The notes: a model not told the origin generated them from the sequence alone. Numbered from the stretch's first letter, positions 18,810-27,307 are shown. The stretch: 64,000 nucleotides of DNA from Roseburia hominis A2-183 (GCF_000225345.1 NC_015977.1:561001-625000), one strand, 5' to 3'. Made by a program: numbers and translations.

Positions 18810-19379
18810 GTGGATACGACGACAAAGGGAACCCGCACAAAATACCGTCTGGCGGAGGCGATGAAGGAATGCATGAAGACGACACCGGTCGATAACATTA
18901 CCGTGACACAGCTGACGGAATTGTGCGGTGTTACAAGGCAGACATTTTATCGCAATTTTATTGACAAGTACGATCTGATCAACTGGTATTTTGATATTTT
19001 ACTTCACAAGTCTTTTGAACATATGGGGAGCGGGAAAAATATTTATGAGAGTCTCGTGAAAAAATTTATCTACATTCGGGAAGAGCGGGTCTTTTTTTCC
19101 GCCGGTTTTAAGTCTGCGGATCAGAATAATCTCAAAGATCATGATTTCAGGCTGATTCTGGCGTTTTACGAGGATCTGATCCGACAGAAAACAGGGAAAA
19201 TGCCTGATGAGGAGATTGGATTTTTACTCGAGATGTACTGCCAGAGTTCCGTGTATATGACAGTGAAATGGGTGACGGAGGGGACGAAGATGCCGCCGGA
19301 GCGCTTAGCAGAACTTATGGTGAAGGCGATGCCCGAGAAAATAAGCGAGTTGTTTGAACAATTAGAAATATTGTATTGA
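18810..19379 (+). CDS. TetR/AcrR regulator, DhaS-like
   Basis: 189 aa. N-terminal TetR helix-turn-helix (ITVTQLTELCGVTRQTFYRNF, residues ~30-50) and a C-terminal domain of the type seen in DhaS, the co-activator of dihydroxyacetone kinase operons. GTG 18810 has AAGGAG 8 nt upstream. The next gene is lactaldehyde reductase, 130 bp away in the same direction, and glpK is nearby, so control of glycerol/diol metabolism is a reasonable inference. Confidence 0.82.
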   Translation: MDTTTKGTRTKYRLAEAMKECMKTTPVDNITVTQLTELCGVTRQTFYRNFIDKYDLINWYFDILLHKSFEHMGSGKNIYESLVKKFIYIREERVFFSAGFKSADQNNLKDHDFRLILAFYEDLIRQKTGKMPDEEIGFLLEMYCQSSVYMTVKWVTEGTKMPPERLAELMVKAMPEKISELFEQLEILY

Positions 19380-19419
19380 TAATAGAGGATTTTGAAATAG
19401 AAATTGTGATAAATAGTTA

Positions 19420-19444
19420 CACTTCCCGGATTCTGTCACTTCCC
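19420..19444 (+). promoter_or_regulatory. Direct repeat CACTTCCC upstream of fucO
   Basis: CACTTCCC occurs at 19420-19427 and 19437-19444, 17 bp apart and so roughly 1.5 helical turns. This could be a regulator site for the fucO promoter. No convincing core promoter was found here. Confidence 0.3.
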
Positions 19445-19509
19445 TTTTGTACATTGTGTTGTTAAAATACGATCAAAGATCATTATGTATGGGAAAGGGG
19501 AACAAAAAA

Positions 19510-20655
19510 ATGGCAAACAGAATTATGTTGAATCAGACATCCTATCATGGGGCGGGAGCGATTGCGGAGATCGTGAATGAGGCGAAAGCGCACGACTACA
19601 AAAAGGCATTTGTCTGCTCAGACCCGGATCTGATTAAGTTTCAGGTATCCACAAAGGTAACGGATCTGCTGGATCAGGCAGGGCTTTCCTACGAGATTTA
19701 TTCCAACATCAAGGCAAATCCTACGATTGAGAACGTGCAGACCGGTGTGGCTGCGTTCAAAAAATCCGGAGCGGACTATATTATTGCAATCGGCGGCGGA
19801 TCTTCTATGGATACGGCAAAAGCGATCGGCATTATCATCGCAAATCCGGAATTTGAGGACGTCAGAAGCCTGGAGGGCGTTGCGCCGACCAGGAAGCCGT
19901 GTGTGCCGATCATTGCTGTGCCGACAACCGCAGGTACCGCTGCAGAGGTTACGATCAACTATGTTATCACGGATGTTGAGAGAAAGAGAAAGTTTGTATG
20001 CGTAGATCCGCATGATATGCCGATCATTGCTGTGGTAGATCCGGAAATGATGTCCTCCATGCCGAAGGGGCTGACGGCATCGACCGGAATGGATGCGCTG
20101 ACACATGCCATCGAGGGTTACACGACGAAGGCGGCATGGGAGATGACAGATATGTTCCATTTAAAGGCCATCGAGATTATTTCAAAATCTCTGCGCGGCG
20201 CGGTGGCAAACACGCCGGAAGGACGCGAGGGTATGGCACTCGGACAGTATATCGCAGGTATGGGATTTTCCAATGTCGGTCTTGGAATTGCCCACTCCAT
20301 GGCACATACATTAGGTGCGGTTTATGATACGCCGCACGGTGTGGCATGTGCGATGATGCTCCCGATTGTGATGGAGTACAATGCAGACTGCACAGGCGAG
20401 AAGTACCGTGAAATTGCACGGGCGATGGGCGTAGAAGGTGTGGATGCCATGTCGCAGGAAGAGTACCGGAAAGCCGCTGTTGCAGCAGTCAGAAAGCTCT
20501 CCGAGGATGTGGGAATTCCGTCAAAACTGGAAGCTATCAAAGAGTCAGATCTTGATTTCCTTGCAGAGTCCGCGCATGCGGATGCCTGCGCACCGGGCAA
20601 TCCGAAGGATGCATCGGTGGAGGATTTAAAAGAGCTGTTCCGCAAGATTATGTAA
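19510..20655 (+). CDS. fucO: Lactaldehyde reductase / 1,2-propanediol oxidoreductase
   Basis: 381 aa iron-containing alcohol dehydrogenase with strong end-to-end resemblance to E. coli FucO. NAD site GGGSSMDTAKAIG; iron ligands in MDALTHAIEG, GIAHSMAHTLGA and YDTPHG. It reduces lactaldehyde from fucose or rhamnose breakdown to 1,2-propanediol. AAAGGGG precedes ATG 19510. It follows a DhaS-like regulator and ends at a strong terminator. Confidence 0.94.
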   Translation: MANRIMLNQTSYHGAGAIAEIVNEAKAHDYKKAFVCSDPDLIKFQVSTKVTDLLDQAGLSYEIYSNIKANPTIENVQTGVAAFKKSGADYIIAIGGGSSMDTAKAIGIIIANPEFEDVRSLEGVAPTRKPCVPIIAVPTTAGTAAEVTINYVITDVERKRKFVCVDPHDMPIIAVVDPEMMSSMPKGLTASTGMDALTHAIEGYTTKAAWEMTDMFHLKAIEIISKSLRGAVANTPEGREGMALGQYIAGMGFSNVGLGIAHSMAHTLGAVYDTPHGVACAMMLPIVMEYNADCTGEKYREIARAMGVEGVDAMSQEEYRKAAVAAVRKLSEDVGIPSKLEAIKESDLDFLAESAHADACAPGNPKDASVEDLKELFRKIM

Positions 20656-20696
20656 TCCATCTTACATGAACGCAATTAAGAAGTCAGGTTAGGACA

Positions 20697-20739
20697 GATC
20701 CCTTCTTTGCCGGATTGCCGGCGGAGAGGGGATTTTTTT
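20697..20739 (+). terminator. Terminator of fucO
   Basis: An ATCCC...GCCGG arm pairs with a CCGGC...GGGGAT arm and is followed by seven T. Confidence 0.82.
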
Positions 20740-20740
20740 G

Positions 20741-20893
20741 TTTCATAGGAAATACCGTGATATATTAATATGTGAAAGCAGAACATTCCTATGAAATAAA
20801 AAACGCTCCGCGAGGATGCGCAGCTCGCGGTAAGGAAAATATCGCTTTGCGAACCGCTCGCGCGCGGAGAATCTCGCAAGCGAGATTCTTTTT
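20741..20893 (-). repeat. 153-bp two-part repeat, copy 1 (reverse orientation)
   Basis: The reverse complement matches 34551-34703 along its whole length, the GC-rich first part almost perfectly. Parts: palindrome AGAATCTCGCTTGCGAGATT..., a GC-rich stem region, then an AT-rich part bounded by ATTTCATAGGAA and its inverse. It lies in the 354-bp gap between fucO and the next gene, just after the fucO terminator. Confidence 0.88.
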
Positions 20894-21009
20894 ACATACC
20901 GTTTGAGTGCGCCGGTGCGTGTCAGAAACAGGTGAGAAAAGTCGTGGCGGGAAGCTGCCAGGTATGATAGTATAAAAGAGAAAGAAGAAAATGAGGAGTG
21001 GTGGTAAAA

Positions 21010-22746
21010 ATGAAAATCAGACAGTTGTATGCGTATGAACTCCGACCGGCGGCAGCGCTGGTGATGGAGACATACAGCAGGATGGAGCAGCCGTATGTGG
21101 CGAATCCAAAAGAGATAGAGGATTTCAAACGCTATGCAGATGAAGACCATCTATGGGTGGAATCATGTAAAAATAAGCTCTTTTTATTTGGAGCGTTTGA
21201 TGACAATGACCAGATGTGCGCCGTCGGTGCGATCGATGCGGCGGGTGCGGTCACGCTTCTCTACGCAGGGCTGAATTTCCAGCATCGGGGACTGGAAGCG
21301 GAAGTGCTGCGCGAGATGGAGGAGTTTGCGACTGTCGGGCGCAGTATTGCAAGAGAAGAGATAAAGATTCCGGAGAAGTGGATGCAGTATACAGCGACAG
21401 CGGGTGCGCCGGAGCAGTCGTCTGTGACAGGACAGCAGACCGCGCCGGGGCAGCAGTCGTTTGCGGCAGGGCAGCAGACCGCGCCGGGGCAGCAGCCGTT
21501 TGCGGCAGGGCAGCAGCCTACGCCGGAGCAGTCGTTTGCGACAGAGCAGCAGCCTACGCCGGAGCCGCAGGCGTACCGGAATCAGAACACAGGCTACGGA
21601 CAGGACTATGGTCAGCAGCAATATCAGAACACAGGGTATGGACAGGGCTACGGCCAGCAGCAGAATCAGAATATGGGCTACGGACAGAGTTACGGTCAGC
21701 AGTCCTATCAGAACACAGGATATGGACAGGGGTACGGAGAGAGTTACGGTCAGCAGACAGCACCTCAAAAAAAGAGCCGTGCTCTGCTGTGGGTTGTGCT
21801 GGCGATCATAGGTTGTGCCGTGCTGCTTGTGACCGTGCCTTCGTTCATCCTTTTTCACGCGGTCAACCGTACCGTGCAGGATACGTTGACGTGGAATGAG
21901 TCGTCTGCGGAGGCGTACAGAGACGGGGCAGATGGCAGCTATACGGAGGACGATACGGAGGTAGAAGACACCGGGGAGGAACGTGAGGTATTAGAACTGG
22001 CGGATTCTCTGGGAAAAGACTTTTTTGTCACGCAGGATGACATTTATGTGGCAGATCAACTTTCCTATACGGTTACCGCACAGCATATCGAGGTCCCGAA
22101 TCAGCGGAAAGACGGATTTGAGGAGTACGATGTTTCGTATCCGGTTATTACCTATGCGGATGGAAGAGATGCGACCGGAGTAAATGAGATTCTGCGGAAT
22201 GCCGCCTGTGCGCAGCTGGATACCATGTATCCGGAACCGCAGGAAGAATATCTGTATCTGGATGAAGACTACCCGTATCTGGCATGTTATGTGGATTATG
22301 AGATCACGTATATGAGTGATGAGATTCTGTGCGTGGCATTTCAGGATCACTATTTTAACGGAAGTATGTGGGGCGAGTTTTGTGACCTGCGCACAAGAGT
22401 CATCAATCTTGCCACGGCAGAGCGATATGAGGTTGAGGACGTACTGCGTTCGGATGATACATTTGCGGAGGTTTATTATGAAAAAATCTGTGAGAAGTCG
22501 GATTCTTTCAACGATGCGCCCGCATTTACCGCCCAGATGGCGGGACAGACGATGGACGGGGAGATTCTGGACGGGAGATATTACAGCAACTATGTCCTCT
22601 GCAAAAATGATATTTATGTGAATCTTACCTATCATTATTACGATGAAGGACTGATTATGCACGGCTGGGATTCCACGCAGTGGACGATGGAGGAACTGGA
22701 ACCGTACCGGACGGACAGCGATCTGTGGGAGAAATATTTGAAGTGA
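21010..22746 (+). CDS. GNAT-like membrane protein with Q/G/Y-rich linker and RsiV-type extracellular domain
   Basis: 578 aa. Residues ~1-115 follow the GNAT pattern of the protein at 17992, but the acetyl-CoA loop is degenerate (LNFQHRGLEAEVL instead of RRRIGS). Then ~140-250 is low complexity: GQQTAPGQQ-type and GYGQxYGQQ-type repeats. A basic patch and transmembrane helix (~260-285) follow, then an acidic spacer and an extracellular domain (~340-578) like DUF4163/DUF3298. ATG 21010 was chosen; GTGs at 20998 and 21001 are alternatives. Function unknown; an envelope-sensing role is speculation. Confidence 0.75.
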   Translation: MKIRQLYAYELRPAAALVMETYSRMEQPYVANPKEIEDFKRYADEDHLWVESCKNKLFLFGAFDDNDQMCAVGAIDAAGAVTLLYAGLNFQHRGLEAEVLREMEEFATVGRSIAREEIKIPEKWMQYTATAGAPEQSSVTGQQTAPGQQSFAAGQQTAPGQQPFAAGQQPTPEQSFATEQQPTPEPQAYRNQNTGYGQDYGQQQYQNTGYGQGYGQQQNQNMGYGQSYGQQSYQNTGYGQGYGESYGQQTAPQKKSRALLWVVLAIIGCAVLLVTVPSFILFHAVNRTVQDTLTWNESSAEAYRDGADGSYTEDDTEVEDTGEEREVLELADSLGKDFFVTQDDIYVADQLSYTVTAQHIEVPNQRKDGFEEYDVSYPVITYADGRDATGVNEILRNAACAQLDTMYPEPQEEYLYLDEDYPYLACYVDYEITYMSDEILCVAFQDHYFNGSMWGEFCDLRTRVINLATAERYEVEDVLRSDDTFAEVYYEKICEKSDSFNDAPAFTAQMAGQTMDGEILDGRYYSNYVLCKNDIYVNLTYHYYDEGLIMHGWDSTQWTMEELEPYRTDSDLWEKYLK

Positions 22747-22753
22747 TTTTACG

Positions 22754-22797
22754 AAAGTGGAAACAAAAATGTTTCCACTTTTGTTATTTTATTTTTT
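22754..22797 (+). terminator. Terminator after the GNAT-like membrane protein
   Basis: AAAGTGGAAAC pairs with GTTTCCACTTTT, followed by a T-rich stretch. Confidence 0.85.
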
Positions 22798-22807
22798 GTA
22801 GAAAAGA

Positions 22808-22917
22808 GATACTATATATGTAAGATACTATATATTTCAAAGGCGAATACAAGCGTGAAAGAGAATGAAAGATTCTGCACATTATATAGTATGAGAAACG
22901 GGTGGATTTGATATACT
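22808..22917 (+). promoter_or_regulatory. Candidate operator/promoter region of the secreted-peptide gene
   Basis: GATACTATATAT occurs twice (22808-22819, 22824-22835), and the inverted half TATATAGTAT lies at 22883-22892. A good -10, TATACT, is at 22912-22917 with no good -35, and the inverted half-site sits where -35 would be. That layout suits an activator-dependent promoter. An alternative, TTGATA-17-CATAGT (22908-22936), would place the start very close to the ribosome site. Confidence 0.5.
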
Positions 22918-22959
22918 GTGTGGATTTTTACATAGTAAGTGGACGAAGGAGAATGTGAA

Positions 22960-23091
22960 ATGAAGGGAAATAATTTAAAAAAAGTAATTGCTACCATAGT
23001 AATGGCATGCTTGCTGCTTACCATGGTTGGAGTAAGCAGCAAGGAGATTGTACCCTACTGGTCTTCAGAAGAGAATATTGAAATTTTATAG
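22960..23091 (+). CDS. 43-aa secreted peptide, candidate signalling pre-peptide
   Basis: Opens at ATG 22960 with AAGGAG 8 nt upstream and stops at TAG 23089-23091. The peptide has a basic start (MKGNNLKK), a hydrophobic core (VIATIVMACLLLTMVGV) and a short acidic tail, KEIVPYWSSEENIEIL, which is Sec-type export architecture. It is convergent with the double-XRE/TPR regulator gene and overlaps its end by 6 bp. Secreted small peptides next to such regulators are the standard arrangement of RRNPP quorum sensing (Phr, SHP, PapR types). No homologue is recognised, so the signalling role is inferred from structure and position. Confidence 0.72.
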   Translation: MKGNNLKKVIATIVMACLLLTMVGVSSKEIVPYWSSEENIEIL

Positions 23092-24981
23092 TAAAGAAAT
23101 ATTGTAATTTTTTTTCAGATCATTTTTCAGACCGGATGCATTGTAGATGTCCTCCATAAGGAGGGCATTGTAATAGGCATAGTGTGCAAATTCCTTTGCG
23201 GAATTTGTGAGACCAAGTGATCCTAATGCCTGACAGTAGTGTGAAAAAATGTTCCCTGTAAAATACATTGAACTTATAGCATCGGAAAAAAGCGGGACTA
23301 ACGCAACGATTTCCGAAAGACGATTTTCTGTATAAAGAAATCTTATAAGCATTCCCAAGGTTACGGGGAAGGAACGCTTTTTCTCGAGAACATCCAACGG
23401 AACATGGCTGGTATATTCCAGAAGCTTATAAAAACAGTAAATGCCATGTGTAGGATTTATAGTTGCATAAGTGCGGCAGATATTGTTTAAAATGGTAAGT
23501 TCTATCCACGATAATCGATAGTCAAGAATTTCATCAAATTGAAAGCCGGGCAAAGTCATAAAAAGAGCATTTTTTAACCCCTTTAATTTTTGATTATTGT
23601 CGGGTTCGCAGATGGCTGATTTGTAAGCAGCAAATTGTAAATAGCAGATATCTTTGGAGGTGCATAGCATCTCCATTTTTTTTACAAGATCAAGCTGTAA
23701 GGTTTTATGGTTCATACGAGTTTTTGCTAAACGAAACTGCAGTTCCTGCAGTTTGTTCTCTTTTTCACTCCCGTAAAATGTAAAAACAAGATCCGAAATA
23801 CCTAGGCGCTGGAGCAAAGTCTGAGCAAGAATGATATCAGGCTGCTGTGTTTCGTTTTCGATTTTTGAAAGCTTGGATTTGCTGCATAATCCCCGACAAA
23901 GCGCCGGTTGAGATAATTTTTGCTCTTTGCGTAGAGAGCGGATCAGGCCACCCAGCGTGAAAACCTTGTGAGAAAAAAAGTCATAGGTGCCATCTCCCAT
24001 AGAAGAGACATCCCTAGGAACCTTGGGGGAAAACGATATAAGCGGAATATCGGAAAATATGTTTAAGTCTTCAGCCAAAGTGGTAGAAAGGTGGTTGGAA
24101 ACATAATTTTTACAGATGGTGGCATAACAGCTGTTAATGGAATGGGCAGAGAAAAAGGCAGTTTTAAATAAGGTCAGAAAACGATCCTGTTGTCCCGTAT
24201 AGTAGCATCCGAGTGCGGTTAAAAACGTCAGCTCATGCATAAGCCCGTCGTCAAGATTTGAAATCATTTGATGGCGGTAGAAGTTCGACAGTTCAAGTGC
24301 AGACTTATAATCACAGACAGTCAGCAGATATTTGGTATATACCACCGCATTTTCCGCAAGTAAACGATCCCGTTCAAGAAAAGAAAGCGAACGGGCAGAG
24401 AGATAGGAAGAAATCTGCTGGCAGACATGATGAGCAGTAGCTGTATCACCAATGTACAGTGCTTCCTGCGCAAGATATATAAATAGTTCTATTTCGACAG
24501 AAGACAAAAACAGAGAATGGATCGCTGCATTGTCGATATCAGATCTTGTGATTTTTAAAGCAAAGCGAACCAGCTCATAAGTATGGGCGTGATTTGCATG
24601 ACCAGAACGTAATTGCAGCTTGCAGTGAAGCAGAAGCCATTCCTGATAGTAAAATTTATTGTCTGCCCAATTCAGCATTTCAATGTGATCCAATAACTGG
24701 CAGGCGGGCGTGAGTTGCCAGGAATCCAGATAAAAGCGTACTTCCTTCAAGGCGTAAAAGCAGTCAAAGTCTGCGCGCGTCGAGAAAGTAGGATAAGCTT
24801 CACAAAAGATACCAGCATGTGCCATTAAAGTCTGAAAAGTGGCAGGGCTGACACCGGCAGAGCCGTTCTCAATGCGGGACAGAGAGAGGGTAGAACAGAC
24901 TCCATCGGATAATTGTTCCTGGGTTAGACCCGCATTAAGGCGGGCCTGTCTAATAATAGAACCGGCATGTTGTACACTCAT
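23086..24981 (-). CDS. RRNPP-like regulator with two XRE helix-turn-helix/TPR modules
   Basis: 631 aa. XRE domain 1 spans residues ~8-60 (ARLNAGLTQEQLSDG, LSRIENG), followed by ~270 residues of helical TPR-like repeats. XRE domain 2 is at ~344-397 (RKEQKLSQPALCRGL, LSKIEN), with a second TPR-like block to the end. Each half has the size of an ordinary RRNPP receptor, so this reads as an internal duplication. ATG 24981 has AAAGGAG upstream. It is divergent from an ABC export operon and convergent with a 43-aa secreted-peptide gene. It probably binds DNA and an imported peptide; targets are not proven. Confidence 0.85.
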   Translation of the reverse strand: MSVQHAGSIIRQARLNAGLTQEQLSDGVCSTLSLSRIENGSAGVSPATFQTLMAHAGIFCEAYPTFSTRADFDCFYALKEVRFYLDSWQLTPACQLLDHIEMLNWADNKFYYQEWLLLHCKLQLRSGHANHAHTYELVRFALKITRSDIDNAAIHSLFLSSVEIELFIYLAQEALYIGDTATAHHVCQQISSYLSARSLSFLERDRLLAENAVVYTKYLLTVCDYKSALELSNFYRHQMISNLDDGLMHELTFLTALGCYYTGQQDRFLTLFKTAFFSAHSINSCYATICKNYVSNHLSTTLAEDLNIFSDIPLISFSPKVPRDVSSMGDGTYDFFSHKVFTLGGLIRSLRKEQKLSQPALCRGLCSKSKLSKIENETQQPDIILAQTLLQRLGISDLVFTFYGSEKENKLQELQFRLAKTRMNHKTLQLDLVKKMEMLCTSKDICYLQFAAYKSAICEPDNNQKLKGLKNALFMTLPGFQFDEILDYRLSWIELTILNNICRTYATINPTHGIYCFYKLLEYTSHVPLDVLEKKRSFPVTLGMLIRFLYTENRLSEIVALVPLFSDAISSMYFTGNIFSHYCQALGSLGLTNSAKEFAHYAYYNALLMEDIYNASGLKNDLKKNYNISLL

Positions 24982-25013
24982 AGAAAATAGCTCCTTTATA
25001 TGAAACTACAAAC

Positions 25014-25042
25014 AGTATAAAACGGACATAGGGAAAATGCAA
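25014..25042 (-). promoter_or_regulatory. Promoter of the double-XRE regulator
   Basis: On the reverse strand: TTGCAT, 17-bp spacer, TATACT, about 30 bp before the start codon. Confidence 0.72.
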
Positions 25043-25057
25043 GGTTTTGAAAAACCT
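25042..25057. promoter_or_regulatory. Palindrome AGGTTTTGAAAAACCT beside the regulator -35
   Basis: A perfect 7-bp dyad with a 2-bp centre, touching the -35 box of the regulator promoter. It is a candidate operator for self-control or for the divergent ABC operon. Confidence 0.45.
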
Positions 25058-25114
25058 GCATAAATGTCGGAAAAGTTTCCATTTATGAAATTAAAAATGT
25101 GAGAAACTTCAAGT

Positions 25115-25156
25115 ATCATAAAGGTAAGGTGTGGCAGCACACCTTACCTTTATGAT
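25115..25156. promoter_or_regulatory. Perfect 18-bp inverted repeat upstream of the ABC operon
   Basis: ATCATAAAGGTAAGGTGT and its exact inverse flank GGCAGC. It ends 16 bp before the first ABC start codon. There is no T run after it, so it is not an ordinary intrinsic terminator; operator, RNA-stability or translation-control element are the options. Confidence 0.7.
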
Positions 25157-25172
25157 AAAGACGGAGAAAAGT

Positions 25173-26564
25173 ATGTTGAAATATGAGATAGTATCGATTC
25201 TTAGAAATAAGGCAGCCTATATTTTTCTGTTGGTTGTTCTGCTTTTTGGATTAAAAGCTACGGTGGAACTGCAAAGATCGATTACATCCAGTCAGGACAC
25301 GAACTATATAAAGCGGGAACTGCAATATGAACTTGTGATGCATCGGCAGCTGTTAGAATCGGAGCTTGCTACTGCGCGCAGAGATGCAGGAGATGCAGAA
25401 CGGCGAAAATTTAATACAAATGCAATACAATTTCGTAAATGGAGAATAGAAGAATTACAGGAACTTATTGCATTGCTTGAGGTGGGTGGGACAGAGTCAC
25501 AGCAGTTCCAGAAGGAATATAAGGCATATGGGGTGATATGCAGTATTGTATCATACCAGATGTTTGTTTATCCAGAGCGTGGATGCAGCCCTGTTGAAGT
25601 ACGTTGTGCAGATATGTTTCAGAAATGGGGCAGGCAGCTGGGACTTTATGACCTTCCGTTTGACATTTCTTCTATGACTGCGAATCCATATGTATCATCC
25701 GAACTGATGGAAGCTTCTGTTGCAGCGTATGAGAATAATATGAGCCGTCTGGAACATTTATTAAATGATTATGATAAAAAAAGTCTGGGATTGGATTCGG
25801 GATCGCCCTATGCTTTTTTGGAGATTCTATTTTGTGAAAATGCGTATGTACCTACAATATTAGATATTTGCATCCTGTTATTTTCCTTTGGCTACATTAT
25901 GGAGGGAAAAAATGACCACAGGTATGAATTTATGACAGTGCAGCCATGCAGTGAGTGGAAGAAATACAGGCATTATGTGACATCCTTTTTCCTGGCGGCA
26001 GGAGTTGTGTGTGTGATTGGAATAGGTGTGTGGTTTTTGTATTGGGGAATGCGATACGGCTTTAATGGGATTGACAGCCATATGTTTGTGGATGCTAAAA
26101 CCTATAAGGGGTTTTATTCATACGAGCATTTGGAAGATTACTCCTATGAGGGGCTAGCCCGCATGTATGCGGATTATAAGTATACAGACGGAGGAAGAGG
26201 AGTCATGTTGTATACAACTTATCCGTTGGGATCACTTCCGTTATATCGTTTCTTGCTATATATGTGTATACTTGCAGTATTAAAAGTTTTGTTTTTTGCA
26301 ATGCTTGGAAGCGGGATTCGAGTGCTGATACAGCATTCACAGGGCGGAACTTTCGTGGTGGCAGCAGCAACCGTACTTACAGGATACAGTCAGTTGACAG
26401 GCTGGGGAAAACCATATAATCCGTTTGCGATTGGATCCTGCTGGAATGTGACGCTGGGATCAGAAAGGATCACATGGCTATATGCGGTATTGGAACTAAC
26501 ATTCAGCTGTATTTTGATTATGATAATAACGTGTACTGTATCCGGGAAAAAAGACAGAATATAG
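25173..26564 (+). CDS. ABC-2 type transporter permease of the peptide locus
   Basis: 463 aa. One transmembrane helix near the N-terminus (~15-35), a large extracytoplasmic loop (~40-240), then about five more helices to the C-terminus: the layout of ABC-2 export permeases. ATG 25173 follows CGGAGAAAA; a GTG at 25131 lies inside the inverted repeat and is rejected. It is 11 bp before the ATPase gene. This gene and those to 29999 are visibly A+T-richer than the flanking genes. Substrate unknown. Confidence 0.78.
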   Translation: MLKYEIVSILRNKAAYIFLLVVLLFGLKATVELQRSITSSQDTNYIKRELQYELVMHRQLLESELATARRDAGDAERRKFNTNAIQFRKWRIEELQELIALLEVGGTESQQFQKEYKAYGVICSIVSYQMFVYPERGCSPVEVRCADMFQKWGRQLGLYDLPFDISSMTANPYVSSELMEASVAAYENNMSRLEHLLNDYDKKSLGLDSGSPYAFLEILFCENAYVPTILDICILLFSFGYIMEGKNDHRYEFMTVQPCSEWKKYRHYVTSFFLAAGVVCVIGIGVWFLYWGMRYGFNGIDSHMFVDAKTYKGFYSYEHLEDYSYEGLARMYADYKYTDGGRGVMLYTTYPLGSLPLYRFLLYMCILAVLKVLFFAMLGSGIRVLIQHSQGGTFVVAAATVLTGYSQLTGWGKPYNPFAIGSCWNVTLGSERITWLYAVLELTFSCILIMIITCTVSGKKDRI

Positions 26565-26575
26565 GGGAGAGCGGA

Positions 26576-27307
26576 ATGAAGGTTTTACAGGTTGAGGATA
26601 TTGAAAAGTCTAAGAAAAGAAAAAAGATTCTGAAGGGATTAAGTTTTTCCGTGGGCGAACGGGAGATTGTAGGACTTTTAGGACCAAATGGGAGCGGAAA
26701 ATCGACTACAATAAAATGCATCAGTGGATTATACAGGACAGATAGAGGGAGAATCAGAATCTGTGGGAATGACATCAAAAGCAACCGCTTAGAAGCATTA
26801 AAACAGATTGGAATTGCCATGGAAGTCCCCGCTCTTTATCCGGAATTAAGTGGTATACAGAATTTGCGGATGGCAGCAACAGCCAGAAAGGTACCCAAAG
26901 AGCGGGTGGAGGAACTTGCCGTTTTCACAGATCTGGGGGACAGACTTTTGGATCGCACCGGAACTTATTCCATGGGAATGAAAATGCGACTGAATCTGGC
27001 AATAGCGATTGTGGATCAACCCAAACTGGTAATTCTGGACGAGCCGACCAATGGCCTTGACCCGGAAGCAGTTTTTCGTCTGCGACGGGAAATCGAGGAG
27101 ATTCGCCAGAGGGGGAGCGCTGTTTTGATCTCTTCCCATCAACTTTCGGAAATGGAAAAGATTGCAGATCGAATCGTTGCTATTGACGATGGCATTGTTT
27201 GTTTTGATGGAAAGCTTGATGATCTTTCAGGCAGGTTTGAAAATCTTGAAGAATTTTACAAAAATTTGTATGGAGCAGATAAGAATGAAAGCATTTTTGC
27301 AAAATGA
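26576..27307 (+). CDS. ABC transporter ATP-binding protein
   Basis: 243 aa. Walker A GPNGSGKST (~38), a modified signature YSMGMKMRL, Walker B VILDEPTNGLDP and the H-loop SSHQLSEM. It resembles the ATPases of lantibiotic-immunity and antimicrobial-peptide ABC-2 exporters. ATG 26576 has GGGGAG upstream. Its end overlaps the next permease by 23 bp, so the two are translationally coupled. It energises the permeases on either side. Confidence 0.92.
   Translation: MKVLQVEDIEKSKKRKKILKGLSFSVGEREIVGLLGPNGSGKSTTIKCISGLYRTDRGRIRICGNDIKSNRLEALKQIGIAMEVPALYPELSGIQNLRMAATARKVPKERVEELAVFTDLGDRLLDRTGTYSMGMKMRLNLAIAIVDQPKLVILDEPTNGLDPEAVFRLRREIEEIRQRGSAVLISSHQLSEMEKIADRIVAIDDGIVCFDGKLDDLSGRFENLEEFYKNLYGADKNESIFAK

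Noticed and set aside
22808..22835. CRISPR-like repeat
   Set aside because: Only two 12-bp units with a 4-bp gap and no cas genes; better read as operator half-sites.
25131..25173. Earlier GTG start for the first ABC permease
   Set aside because: It lies inside the 18-bp inverted repeat and has no ribosome site, while ATG 25173 has GGAG at normal spacing.
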